DNA of 64,000 nucleotides from Actinomycetospora lemnae (GTDB lineage: Bacteria > Actinomycetota > Actinomycetes > Mycobacteriales > Pseudonocardiaceae), in NCBI RefSeq assembly GCF_028737315.1, contig NZ_JAQZAO010000002.1, positions 1 through 64,000 of the forward strand, in the 5' to 3' direction. The position numbers were made by a program, and so were the translations under genes. Each line of letters starts with the position of its first letter. The stretch's first letter is position 1. The notes under the pieces were generated by a model, which saw only the letters and a list, made by a program, of their open reading frames with translations, was not told where the DNA came from and did not search any database. Below, in pieces: positions 10,117-19,045 of this stretch.

Positions 10117-10461
10117 ATGACCGTGCGCCGCATCGTCCCCAACCTCACCGTCGCCGACCCCGTCGCCGACGCCCCCTTCTGGACCGGGCTGCTCGGGCTC
10201 GAGACGCCGATGGACATGGGCTGGGTGGTCAACCACCGCGCCGCGGACGCCGTCCAGGTGCAGCTCATCTCCCGCGACGCCACCGCGCCCGAGGACAGCC
10301 GGGTGTCGGTGGAGGTGGAGGACGTCGACGCCGTGCACGCGCAGGCGGTCGCGGCCGGCTACGAGATCGTCCACCCGCTCACCGACGAGCCCTGGGGCGT
10401 GCGGCGCTTCTTCGTCCGGACCCCGCAGGGCGTGGTGGTGAACGTGCTCGCGCACCGGTGA
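10117..10461 (+). CDS. VOC-family protein (glyoxalase superfamily)
   Basis: 114 residues, one VOC unit pair: RRIVPNLTVADPVADAPFWTGLLG at the start and DEPWGVRRFFVRTPQGVVVNVLAH at the end. It is of the small bleomycin-resistance-like class with no clear full set of metal ligands, so binding rather than catalysis is possible. ATG 10117 follows a -10-like hexamer at leaderless spacing. It is divergent from the ECF sigma factor and followed 20 bp later by an SDR gene. Confidence 0.8.
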   Translation: MTVRRIVPNLTVADPVADAPFWTGLLGLETPMDMGWVVNHRAADAVQVQLISRDATAPEDSRVSVEVEDVDAVHAQAVAAGYEIVHPLTDEPWGVRRFFVRTPQGVVVNVLAHR

Positions 10462-10481
10462 GCCTGGTAGGCAGTCGGTCC

Positions 10482-11213
10482 ATGCCGACCCTGATCACGG
10501 GAGCGAGCTCCGGCCTGGGCGCGGGGATGGCCCGCGAGCTCGCCGCCCGGGGCCACGACCTCGCGCTCGTCGCCCGCCGCCTCGACCGTCTCGAGGCGCT
10601 GCGCGAGGAGCTCGCGCCGACCGGTGTCCGCGTCGCCGTCGCCGCGCTCGACGTCGACGACCACGACGCCGTCTTCCGGACGGTCCGTGCGCTGCACGAC
10701 GAGCTCGGCGGCCTCGACCGGGTGGTCGTCAACGCCGGGCTGGGCAAGGGCGCGCCGATCGGCACCGGGCGGTTCGACGCCAACCTCGCGACGGCGCGCA
10801 CCAACTTCGTCGCCGCGCTGGCGCAGTGCGAGGCCGCCATGGAGATCTTCCGGGCGCAGGGCTCCGGGCACCTGGTCGTCGTGTCGTCGGTGGCCGCCGA
10901 CCGGGGGCTGCGCGGCGCGCAGACGACCTACGCCGCGACGAAGGCGGCGCTCTCGCACCTCGCCGAGGGCATCCGCGTCGACGTCGCGGGCACGCCGATC
11001 CGCGTCACCACCCTGGCGCCCGGCTACATCCGCACCGACCTCAACGGCGGCCTGAGCAGACCGTTCTCGGTCGACGCCGCCACCGGCTCGCGGGCCATGG
11101 TCGACGCCATCGAGAAGGCGCCGGCGCACGCCTACGTGCCGGCTTGGCCGTGGGCGGTCCTCGGCCGGGTCCTGCGCGTCATGCCGACGCCGATCCTGCG
11201 TCGGGTCACGTGA
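10482..11213 (+). CDS. Short-chain dehydrogenase/reductase
   Basis: 243 residues. The Rossmann motif TGASSGLG is at about 6-13, the structural VVNAG near 85, and the catalytic YAATK motif with its upstream SS pair is present. The C-terminal extension (YVPAWPWAVLGRVLRVMP) is hydrophobic and may contact membrane or a lipid substrate. Substrate unknown. ATG 10482 is chosen because it starts MPTLITGASSG directly; a GTAGGCAGT stretch ends 6 nt upstream and may be its -10. Confidence 0.83.
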   Translation: MPTLITGASSGLGAGMARELAARGHDLALVARRLDRLEALREELAPTGVRVAVAALDVDDHDAVFRTVRALHDELGGLDRVVVNAGLGKGAPIGTGRFDANLATARTNFVAALAQCEAAMEIFRAQGSGHLVVVSSVAADRGLRGAQTTYAATKAALSHLAEGIRVDVAGTPIRVTTLAPGYIRTDLNGGLSRPFSVDAATGSRAMVDAIEKAPAHAYVPAWPWAVLGRVLRVMPTPILRRVT

Positions 11214-11214
11214 C

Positions 11215-11220
11215 TACGGT
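11215..11220 (+). promoter_or_regulatory. Putative -10 element for the YqeY gene
   Basis: TACGGT ends 6 nt before GTG 11227 and begins just after the SDR stop codon (11211-11213), giving the downstream pair its own leaderless promoter. Confidence 0.45.
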
Positions 11221-11226
11221 GGGGTC

Positions 11227-11682
11227 GTGGCCGAGCTGAAAGAGCGACTGCGCAGCGACCTCACCACCGCGATGAAGGCCCGCGACGAGGTGCGGGTGGC
11301 GACGCTGCGGATGGCGCTGTCCGCGATCAACACCGAGGAGGTGGCGGGTGAGAGCCACCGCGAGCTCACCGACGACGAGGTCGTCACGGTGCTCGGGCGC
11401 GAGTCGAAGAAGCGCCGCGAGTCCGCCGAGGCCTTCGACGGCGCCGGCCGCACCGAGCTCGCCGAACGGGAGCGCGCCGAGCAGGCCGTGCTCACCGACT
11501 ACCTGCCCGCCCAGCTCTCCGACGAGGAGCTGACGTCGCTCGTCGCCGCGGCCATCGACGAGACGGGCGCCGAGGGGCCCAGGCAGATGGGCCAGGTGAT
11601 GAAGGTCGTGCAGCCGCGGGTCGCCGGGCGCGCCGACGGGCGGCGCGTGTCGGGCGAGGTCAAGCGCCAGCTGAGCTCGTGA
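11227..11682 (+). CDS. GatB/YqeY-domain protein
   Basis: 151 residues, the usual length for free-standing YqeY proteins. The conserved segments ELKERLRSDLTTAMKARD, TLRMALSAINTEEV and DYLPAQLSDEEL are present. The domain is the helical tail of the GatB amidotransferase subunit and is thought to bind tRNA, but the role of the free protein is not settled. GTG 11227; the stop overlaps the GTG of the following SDR (GTGA), indicating coupling. Confidence 0.88.
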   Translation: MAELKERLRSDLTTAMKARDEVRVATLRMALSAINTEEVAGESHRELTDDEVVTVLGRESKKRRESAEAFDGAGRTELAERERAEQAVLTDYLPAQLSDEELTSLVAAAIDETGAEGPRQMGQVMKVVQPRVAGRADGRRVSGEVKRQLSS

Positions 11683-12404
11683 GCACCGCGCTCGTCACCG
11701 GCGGCGGCACCGGCATCGGCCGCGCCTGCAGCCTCACCCTGCACCGCTCGGGGCGCGCCGTCGCGATCTCCTACCGGCGCTCGTCCGACGAGGCCGAGGC
11801 CACGGTCGCCGAGATCGAGGCCGAGGGCGGCCGCGCGCTGGCGGTCCGGGCGGACGTCACCGACGACGCCGCGGTCCGCGCGATGGTGGACGAGGTGCGG
11901 GAACGGCTCGGGCCGGTCGAGGTGCTCGTCAACAACGCCGGCGCCACCGTGCCGCTGCCCCTCGACGACCTCGAGGGCGCCACCGACGAGGTCTGGCAGC
12001 AGCTGCTCGCGATCAACCTCATGGCGCCCTGGTACTGCGCCCGGGCCGCGGCCGACGACCTGCGCGCCGCCGACGACGGCGTGGTGATCAACATCGGTTC
12101 GATCGCGGGGCAGACCGGCAACGGGTCGTCGCTGCCGTACGCGGTGAGCAAGTCGGCGCTCCAGGGGCTGACGCGCTCGCTCGCCCGCGCCCTGGCCCCG
12201 GTGCGGGTCAACGAGGTGGCGCCGGGCCTCGTGCTGACCCGGTGGTGGGCCGGCAACGAGGAGCGCGGCCGGGAGCTCGCGGCGTCGGCGCTGCTCGACC
12301 GCGAGACGACGCCCGAGGACGTGGCCCGCGCGGTGCTCGGGCTCGTCGAGAGCCGCGCGATCACGGGGCAGACGATCACCGTCGACGGCGGCCAGACCTT
12401 GTAG
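11679..12404 (+). CDS. Short-chain dehydrogenase/reductase (FabG-like)
   Basis: 241 residues. NAD(P)-binding TGGGTGIG at about 7-14, NNAG motif, and catalytic SIAG...YAVSK. The end ITGQTITVDGGQTL matches the classical FabG/3-oxoacyl-reductase C-terminus. Likely reduces a keto group or oxidises an alcohol; the substrate is unknown. It is translationally coupled to YqeY by a 4-base overlap. A terminator region follows before the convergent TSUP gene. Confidence 0.85.
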   Translation: MSTALVTGGGTGIGRACSLTLHRSGRAVAISYRRSSDEAEATVAEIEAEGGRALAVRADVTDDAAVRAMVDEVRERLGPVEVLVNNAGATVPLPLDDLEGATDEVWQQLLAINLMAPWYCARAAADDLRAADDGVVINIGSIAGQTGNGSSLPYAVSKSALQGLTRSLARALAPVRVNEVAPGLVLTRWWAGNEERGRELAASALLDRETTPEDVARAVLGLVESRAITGQTITVDGGQTL

Positions 12405-12489
12405 GCGCGCAGGGTCGCGGAGCGAGGGACGCCCTGGCGGCGTGGGACGCAGCGAGGGACGCCCTCGCGGCGATACGGGTGCGCCTACA
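12400..12489. terminator. Terminator region between convergent genes, with direct repeat
   Basis: The outer arms TGTAGGCGC (12400-12408) and GCGCCTACA (12481-12489) are complementary and contain the TAG stops of both flanking genes. Inside, AGCGAGGGACGCCCT occurs at 12421-12435 and 12451-12465, a 30-bp period. The second copy folds into a 7-bp hairpin (12452-12458 with 12462-12468). Confidence 0.55.
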
Positions 12490-13231
12490 GGGCCCGGGCT
12501 AGCAGCACGGCGGCGAGGACCAGGCCCGCGAGCGCGATCCCGACGCGCAGGACGGTCGGGGGCAGGCGGCGGGCGATCGCCGGGCCGCAGTAGTTGCCGA
12601 CGAGCAGGCCGGCGGTCAGGGGCAGGGCCGCTGACCACGACACCTCGCCCAGCACCGCGAACCCGACCGCCGCGACGGCGTTCGACGCCCCGAGCAGCAC
12701 GTTCTTCACGGCGTTGACGCGCACGAGGCTGTCGGCGAGGGCCCGCACGAGCAGGGCCATCATCACCACCCCGGCGGCCGCGCCGAAGTAGCCGCTGTAC
12801 ACCCCGACGGCGACGACGCCGACGACCGTGGCCGCGCGGCCGCCGCGCGAGGTGACCGGCGCGGCGTCGGGGCGCGGGCGCAGCAGGAGCACCAGCGAGG
12901 CACCGGCGACGAGGAACGGCACGATGAGCGCGAAGGCCTCCGACGGCGTGACGAGCACGAGGCCCGCGCCGATCGCGCCGCCGAGGATCGTCAGCGGCAG
13001 CAGCCGCAGCACCCGGGGCGCCTGGCCCCGCAGCTCCGGGCGCGAGCCGAGCATCGAGCCGACGCTGCTGACGGCCAGCGCGATGGTGTTCGTCTGGTTC
13101 GCGGCGACGGGGGAGAGGCCGACCGCCAGGAGGGCGGGGTAGGAGAAGAGCGACGCCAGCCCGGCCATCGAGCCCGACAGCCCGGCAGCGAACCCGGCGA
13201 CGACGAGCAGGGCGACCATCGGCGCCATCAC
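12485..13231 (-). CDS. TSUP-family (TauE/SafE) membrane permease
   Basis: 248 residues with about eight hydrophobic segments in two halves, and the TSUP features AGFAAGLSGSMAGLASLFSY near the N-terminus and VYSGYFGAAAGVVMMALL in the second half. The family moves sulfite, sulfoacetate, taurine-derived or other organic anions across the inner membrane. GTG 13231, ATG 13228 and ATG 13219 are all possible; ATG 13219 has TGTGAT 7 nt upstream, the leaderless spacing seen elsewhere. It is divergent from the S4 gene. Confidence 0.83.
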   Translation of the reverse strand: MMAPMVALLVVAGFAAGLSGSMAGLASLFSYPALLAVGLSPVAANQTNTIALAVSSVGSMLGSRPELRGQAPRVLRLLPLTILGGAIGAGLVLVTPSEAFALIVPFLVAGASLVLLLRPRPDAAPVTSRGGRAATVVGVVAVGVYSGYFGAAAGVVMMALLVRALADSLVRVNAVKNVLLGASNAVAAVGFAVLGEVSWSAALPLTAGLLVGNYCGPAIARRLPPTVLRVGIALAGLVLAAVLLARAL

Positions 13232-13290
13232 ACCACCGGCTCACGCACGGTGCCGGGTTCCGCGGGGGAGGCGCGGGGCACACTCGCCCG

Positions 13291-13542
13291 GTGGAGCAGC
13301 GAGCGCCCGCGGGCCGGAGTCCGATCAGGGACGTCGAGATCCGGGACGAGACCATCCGGCTCGGCCAGCTGCTGAAGCTCGCGGACCTCGTGGAGCACGG
13401 CGCGGCCGCCCGGGAGGTCCTCGAGGCCGGCGAGGTCACGGTCAACGGACGCGGGGAGTCACGACGGGGTCGCCAGGTGGTGCCGGGCGACGTCGTGGCC
13501 CTCGGTGACGAGCGGATCCGCGTGCGCGGTCCCCAGGGGTAG
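13291..13542 (+). CDS. S4-domain RNA-binding protein (YbcJ/RlbA-like)
   Basis: 83 residues. RDETIRLGQLLKLADLVEHGAAA then VLEAGEVTVNGRGESRRGRQV is a complete small S4 fold, as in the YaaA/YbcJ group that binds structured RNA and is associated with ribosome assembly or rescue. GTG 13291 has CACACT ending 6 nt upstream. The gene stands alone between the TSUP gene and a 437-bp gap. Confidence 0.85.
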   Translation: MEQRAPAGRSPIRDVEIRDETIRLGQLLKLADLVEHGAAAREVLEAGEVTVNGRGESRRGRQVVPGDVVALGDERIRVRGPQG

Positions 13543-13979
13543 CGCGACCGGCGGCGCGAGGCAGCCCGCGACGGAGCCTGCAACGGGGCCCGGAATCGCC
13601 GTCCCGGCGAACCGGGTGGAACGACGACGACCCCGAGCCCCGATGTGGAAACAGCCCCACGGAGAGAGGTCCGAGATGGGGCTGGGTACGAGCTTAGTCC
13701 CTGCACAGCGGGCCGTCGCCGGAGGACACCGCGTCCGATCCGGTCGCTATCGACTCGTCCCACGGACGTGACGTCACTGTCACCGAGTAACGGACATGTC
13801 ACGCCACGTCACGACGATCGCGCTCTCACCCACCGGGCCCGGCGGACGGTGTGATCGGACCGAGACCTGCTCTATCGTGACCCTGCCTCCTGTTCGTCCG
13901 GTGACCGTCGCGTCCGTCGCGCGGGCGGGGGACAGCGGTCCGCACTGGGCCGTTCGTGGCCACCGAGGGGGAGCGGAGC
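13543..13979. other. 437-bp region without a gene
   Basis: An imperfect hairpin has arms CAGCCCCA (13652-13659) and TGGGGCTG (13677-13684), likely the S4 terminator. TATCGT at 13873-13878 is a possible -10 for the DUF742 gene, leaving a 5' leader of about 100 nt. No tRNA fold and no coding frame with normal third-position bias was found. Confidence 0.5.
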
Positions 13980-14747
13980 GTGAGCGAAGGCGAGAGCGGG
14001 TCCGACGGCCCGGTCGGCGCACGCCGCCGCCGCCGCGGGCGGGTCGGGCGCACCGGCGCCCGCTTCCCGCGCCCCCTCGACGACGACGTCCCCGAGCCCG
14101 AGGACACCCCCGACGCGACGCCCGGGAGCAGCGACGGGACCACCGACGGGACGGCCGACGGGACCGCCGACGGGACCGCCGAGGGGACCGCGGACGCGTC
14201 CGGCGGCCTCGTCCTGCCCGGCGAGTCGGGCAGCCTCCCGCTCACCGGTGCCCGGTTCGGCTCCCACGCGCGCCGGGCCCGCAAGGAGGCCGCCCGCGCC
14301 GCCGAGCAGGACGCCGCCGTCCCGGAGCAGGCGCCGCCGCCGGCCCGTCGCCAGCCCGAGCCCGACGACGCGCCGACCATCCCGCTGTTCATCACCGCGC
14401 CCCCGCCGCCGGAGAGCACCCGCACCCGCGTGCGCCCCTACGTCCGCACGCGCGGGCGCACCCGGGCGCGGGCCGACCTCGCCGTCGAGACCCTCGTGTC
14501 CATCCCGTCCCCGCGCCCTCCGCTGGAGGACCCGGAGCACGTCGCGGTCGGCGACGTCGTCGACGACCCCCGGTCGGTGGCCGAGGTGGCCGCGCTGCTC
14601 GCGGTCCCGCTCGGCGTGGCCCGGGTGATCATCGACGACATGGCGGGCGCGGGACTGCTCCTCGTGCACCCGCGGGCCGTCGCCACGTCCGGGGCGCCGT
14701 CGCTCGACATCATGCAGCGCGTGCTGGACGGCCTGCACCGCCTGTAG
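13980..14747 (+). CDS. DUF742-domain protein (CvnC-like), solitary
   Basis: 255 residues. The C-terminal 110 residues form DUF742: VRPYVRTRGRTRARADLAVETL, then the winged helix segment DPRSVAEVAALLAVPLGVARVIIDDMAGAGLL and the end MQRVLDGLHRL. In actinomycete conservons such proteins (CvnC) act with a sensor kinase (CvnA), a roadblock protein (CvnB) and a Ras-like GTPase (CvnD); none of these is adjacent here. The N-terminal half is disordered, rich in Arg, Pro and Asp, and includes the DGTA repeat. GTG 13980 follows GGGGGAGCG; GTG 13956 would add eight residues. Confidence 0.8.
   Translation: MSEGESGSDGPVGARRRRRGRVGRTGARFPRPLDDDVPEPEDTPDATPGSSDGTTDGTADGTADGTAEGTADASGGLVLPGESGSLPLTGARFGSHARRARKEAARAAEQDAAVPEQAPPPARRQPEPDDAPTIPLFITAPPPPESTRTRVRPYVRTRGRTRARADLAVETLVSIPSPRPPLEDPEHVAVGDVVDDPRSVAEVAALLAVPLGVARVIIDDMAGAGLLLVHPRAVATSGAPSLDIMQRVLDGLHRL
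14133..14192 (+). repeat. 12-bp in-frame tandem repeat, five copies
   Basis: Units related to GACGGGACCGCC run from 14133 to 14192 and encode DGTT-DGTA-DGTA-DGTA-EGTA in the disordered part of the DUF742 protein. Same period (four codons) as the repeat at 6046. Confidence 0.85.
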
Positions 14748-14750
14748 AAC
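14745..14750 (+). promoter_or_regulatory. Putative -10 element for selD, overlapping a stop codon
   Basis: TAGAAC begins with the TAG stop of the DUF742 gene and ends 6 nt before GTG 14757. Confidence 0.35.
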
Positions 14751-14756
14751 AGGGGT

Positions 14757-15738
<982 letters not shown>

Positions 15739-15758
<20 letters not shown>

Positions 15759-16932
15759 GCGCCTGCCCCCACAGGTCGAGCGCCGCCTCGCGGACCTCCT
15801 CGACGGGCACGTCGTGGGTGGCGCTGGCCTCGTGCCCGCACCAGCCGTCGAGCACGCGCCGCCCGCACACCTGGCAGCCGCCGTGCCACGAGACGAGCAC
15901 GCGGTGCCAGGTGCGCGTGAGCGGGGCGACGTCGGCGAGGTTCGCGTAGGTGAACACCGCGACCGTCGGCGTGCCCACCGCGCCCGCGAGGTGGCGCGGG
16001 CCCGAGTCGTTGCCCAGCACCATCGTCGCGCGGGACAGGAGCCCCACCAGCGCGGGCAGGTCGAGGGTGCCGACGGCCGTCTCGGGCTCGGTGCGCATGC
16101 CCGCGACCACCCGCGCGACCCGGTCGGCCTCGCTCGGCCCGCCGGCGACGACGACGCGGGCGCCACGGCCGGCGCCGTCGGCGAGGTCGGCGAGGTCGGC
16201 GAGGTCCTGGGCGATCGCGCCGAGGCGCTCCTCCGGGTAGCAGCGGCGGGCGTCGGTGGCCCCGGGGTGCACGACGAGCAGCGGGGCGTCGCCGGGCGGC
16301 ACGACGGCGCGCGAGGCCGCGAGGTCGGCCTCGGTCACGGCGAGGTGGGGCTCGATGCGACGGGTGGGCGCGCCCGCCGCGGCCGCGACCTCCAGCCAGC
16401 GGACGGTGTCGTGCTGGTAGGGCCAGTAGGGCACCCAGCGGTCGGGTCGCGGCGCGTCGGGGGTGGCGGCGCCGACGGTCACCTCCGCGCCCAGGCGCAG
16501 CAGGAGCTTGTTGGAGTTCCGCCCGCCGCCGTGGAGCTGCACGGCCAGGTCGTAGCCCTCGGCGCGGCGCTCCGCGCACCAGGCCTCGACCTCCTCCTCA
16601 CTCGCGTCCGGGTCGGGACCCACCCGCACACCGGGCACGAGCGGCACCGTGACGACGCGGTCCACCGGTGACGGCCGGCCCGCGAGCAGCGCCTCGTGGT
16701 GCTTCGCGCCGAGCAGCGTGATCTCGGCGTCGGGGTAGGCGTCGCGCAGCGCGGAGAGCGCGGGCTCGGCCACGACGTAGTCGCCGATGCCGTTGGCGCG
16801 CAGGATCGCGATCCGCCGGGCGTCGGGCACCGGGGGAGCGGGTTGGGCCGGGAGGCCCAGGGCCGGGCCGTCAGGACGGCCGTGCGGGGGGCCGTCGGGG
16901 GACGCAGCGACCCGTGGGTCGGGGACGATCAC
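15739..16932 (-). CDS. Glycosyltransferase family 9 (heptosyltransferase-like)
   Basis: 397 residues. Two Rossmann halves: RRIAILRANGIGDYVVAEPALSA at the N-terminus, and LLVVHPGATDARRCYPEERLGAI with VLGNDSGPRHLAGAVGTPTVAVF in the second, the GT9 donor-binding signature. In actinobacteria these enzymes act on cell-envelope glycans or secondary metabolites rather than LPS. The C-terminus has a cysteine cluster (CQVCGRRVLDGWCGHE) that could bind a metal. A 9-bp repeat near 16181-16207 encodes DLADLADLAD. GTG 16932 has TAGGCT 8 nt upstream, sharing two bases with the divergent SDR promoter. Confidence 0.83.
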
Positions 16933-16940
16933 GCCGCGAG

Positions 16941-16950
16941 AGCCTACGGT
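16941..16950. promoter_or_regulatory. Overlapping divergent -10 elements
   Basis: Plus strand TACGGT (16945-16950) ends 6 nt before ATG 16957. Minus strand TAGGCT (16946-16941) ends 8 nt before GTG 16932. The two hexamers share the bases 16945-16946, so polymerases on the two promoters should exclude each other. Confidence 0.5.
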
Positions 16951-16956
16951 CGGGGC

Positions 16957-17706
16957 ATGGAGAGCGAGCAGCGAGCAGCCGTGGTGACCGGATCGGGAAG
17001 CGGGATCGGGCGCGCGATCGTCGACCGGCTCCACGGCGACGGGTGGTCGGTCCTCGGCGTCGACCTCAAGAGCGACGAGACCCTGCCCGGCCCCTCGCTG
17101 GGCGCCGACCTCACCACCCGCGAGGGCAACCGCGCGGCCGTCGACACCGCGCTCGAGCACTTCGGGCGCCTCGACCTCGTCGTCGCCAACGCCGGGTTCC
17201 AGCACGTGTCCCCGGTCGCCGACTTCGACGAGGACCGCTGGGACGCGCTGCTCGGGATCCTCCTGACCAGCCCGTTCCTGCTCGCCAAGTACGCCTGGGA
17301 GTCCCTGCGCGCCGCGCCCGAGGGCGGGCGGTTCGTCGCGATCGCCTCCGCCCACGCGCTGGCGGCGTCCCCGTTCAAGGCGGGCTACGTGTCCGCCAAG
17401 CACGGGGTGCTGGGCCTGGTGAAGACGCTCGCGCTCGAGGGCGCGGCGGACGGGATCACCGCCACGGCCGTCTGCCCGGGCTACGTGCGCACCCCGCTGG
17501 TCGAGAAGCAGATCGCCGACCAGGCGCGCGCCCACGGCATCAGCGAGGACCGGGTGCTCGAGGAGGTCATCCTCACCCCGCACGCGAGCAAGCGGCTCAT
17601 CGAGCCCGCCGAGGTCGCCGACGTCGTCGCCTTCCTCCAGACGCGCGCGGGGTCGTCGTTCACCGGCTCGCCCGTGATCATGGACATGGGCTGGACGGCG
17701 CGCTGA
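16957..17706 (+). CDS. 3-hydroxybutyrate dehydrogenase-type SDR
   Basis: 249 residues. TGSGSGIG cofactor loop, NAG, catalytic Tyr and Lys in AGYVSAKHGVLG. The stretch VCPGYVRTPLVEKQI followed by ISEDRVLEEVIL is specific to D-3-hydroxybutyrate dehydrogenases, which interconvert 3-hydroxybutyrate and acetoacetate with NAD. It would connect to polyhydroxybutyrate or ketone-body use. It is transcribed from a leaderless promoter that overlaps that of the GT9 gene. Confidence 0.85.
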   Translation: MESEQRAAVVTGSGSGIGRAIVDRLHGDGWSVLGVDLKSDETLPGPSLGADLTTREGNRAAVDTALEHFGRLDLVVANAGFQHVSPVADFDEDRWDALLGILLTSPFLLAKYAWESLRAAPEGGRFVAIASAHALAASPFKAGYVSAKHGVLGLVKTLALEGAADGITATAVCPGYVRTPLVEKQIADQARAHGISEDRVLEEVILTPHASKRLIEPAEVADVVAFLQTRAGSSFTGSPVIMDMGWTAR

Positions 17707-17734
17707 GGGCGAGCGCCGCGGGGATACTGCGCGC

Positions 17735-18331
17735 GTGACCCTCCGGGAGCTCGCCCACGAGCGCTGGCTCACCGTCCCCAACGCGCTGAGCTTCGTGCGC
17801 CTGCTCGGGGTGCCGCTGTTCCTGTGGCTGCTCCTGGGGCCGCAGGCGGACGGCTGGGCGCTGGTCGTGCTGGTCGCGAGCGGCGTCACCGACTGGCTCG
17901 ACGGGCGCATCGCGCGCGCCCTCGACCAGTACAGCCGTCTGGGGGAGCTGCTCGACCCGCTCGCCGACCGGCTCTACACCGTCGCGGCGCTCGTGGCGTT
18001 CCTCATCCGCGGGATCGTGCCGTGGTGGGTGCTCGCGCTCATCCTCGGGCGCGACCTCGTCGTCTCCCTGGCCCTGCCGTTGCTGCGCCGCAAGGGCTAC
18101 CTCGCGTTCCCCGTGCTCTACCTGGGCAAGGCCGCGACGCTGAACCTGCTCTACGCGTTCCCGCTGCTCCTGCTGGCGCAGATGGACTGGCCCGGCGCCG
18201 ACCTCGCCCGACCGTTCGCCTACGCCTTCACCGCCTGGGGCATCGCGTTGCACCTGTGGTCGGGGGCGCTCTACCTGATCCAGCTCGTCCGCGCGCCTTC
18301 GGAGAGGGAGCCGAGCAACGCTCGACCATGA
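17735..18331 (+). CDS. CDP-alcohol phosphatidyltransferase (PgsA2-like)
   Basis: 198 residues with about five to six membrane helices. The catalytic motif D..DG..AR........G...D...D is present as DWLDGRIARALDQYSRLGELLDPLADR split over residues 53-79. It transfers a phosphatidyl group from CDP-diacylglycerol to an alcohol such as glycerol phosphate. The position just before gcvH-garA matches mycobacterial pgsA2 (Rv1822). GTG 17735 has GATACT ending 6 nt upstream. Confidence 0.87.
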   Translation: MTLRELAHERWLTVPNALSFVRLLGVPLFLWLLLGPQADGWALVVLVASGVTDWLDGRIARALDQYSRLGELLDPLADRLYTVAALVAFLIRGIVPWWVLALILGRDLVVSLALPLLRRKGYLAFPVLYLGKAATLNLLYAFPLLLLAQMDWPGADLARPFAYAFTAWGIALHLWSGALYLIQLVRAPSEREPSNARP

Positions 18332-18411
18332 CATCGCCCCGCTCGCCCGCTAGCCTGCCGCCGCCCGTACGCGGCGGTAGCCGTGTGAGCCGACGAGATG
18401 AGGAGCCGCCC

Positions 18412-18801
18412 GTGGTCCCCGAGGGCCTGCGCTACACCGCCGAGCACGAGTGGATCACGGCGACCGAGGCCGACCCCTCCGTCGTGCGGGTCGGCATCAC
18501 CGATTACGCGCAGGACCAGCTCGGCGACGTGGTCTTCGTCCAGCTGCCGTCGGTGGGGGCGTCGGTGACGTCGGGCGAGTCCGTGGCGGAGGTCGAGTCG
18601 ACGAAGTCGGTCTCGGAGATCTACGCGCCGCTCGACGGCGAGGTGACGGCGGTCAACGACGCGCTGTCCGACACCCCCGAGCTCATCAACTCCGACCCCT
18701 ACGGCTCGGGCTGGATGATGGAGCTGCGGGTGCCCGACCCGCGCGCCGTCGACGAGCTGCTCGACGCGGCCGGCTACCAGGACCTCGTCGACGGTTCCTG
18801 A
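18412..18801 (+). CDS. gcvH: Glycine cleavage system H protein
   Basis: 129 residues, full length. The lipoylation site is Lys65 in EVESTKSVSEIYAP; the N-terminal YTAEHEW and the later INSDPYGSGWM are family hallmarks. It carries the methylamine group from the P protein to T and L proteins through its lipoyl arm. AGGAG at 18401-18405 precedes GTG 18412 by 6 nt. It sits upstream of garA as in mycobacteria, and 3.5 kb from gcvP in the same orientation; gcvT is not in the window. Confidence 0.95.
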   Translation: MVPEGLRYTAEHEWITATEADPSVVRVGITDYAQDQLGDVVFVQLPSVGASVTSGESVAEVESTKSVSEIYAPLDGEVTAVNDALSDTPELINSDPYGSGWMMELRVPDPRAVDELLDAAGYQDLVDGS

Positions 18802-19045
18802 CGCACGGTCGGGGTGGCCGGCGGCACTCGACGGGGCACCGCCCTGCACGCTCCGCCACGGCACGCCGATGTCCGCTCACGGTGGGTGGGGAGGGCCTCG
18901 ACCCCGTGACGGGGACCGGTACCGTGTCGGCCACCTCGCGACGATCCGTCACCGAGCCCCGCACCGGCGCCTCCACCGCGCCGCGCGACGGCCTCCGGGG
19001 ACGGGCGGGACGACCTGGACGAGCACGACACGACGGAGGAGCACG
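18802..19045 (+). other. 244-bp gcvH-garA intergenic region
   Basis: No coding frame with normal bias. TACCGT at 18920-18925 is a candidate -10 for garA, which would give a leader of about 115 nt. Short G/C palindromes near 18903-18914 are present but not convincing as a terminator. Confidence 0.35.

Noticed and set aside
13543..13979. Possible tRNA-Sec gene near selD
   Set aside because: No acceptor-stem pairing, TTCGA-type T-loop or UCA anticodon loop could be found in the gap or after selD.
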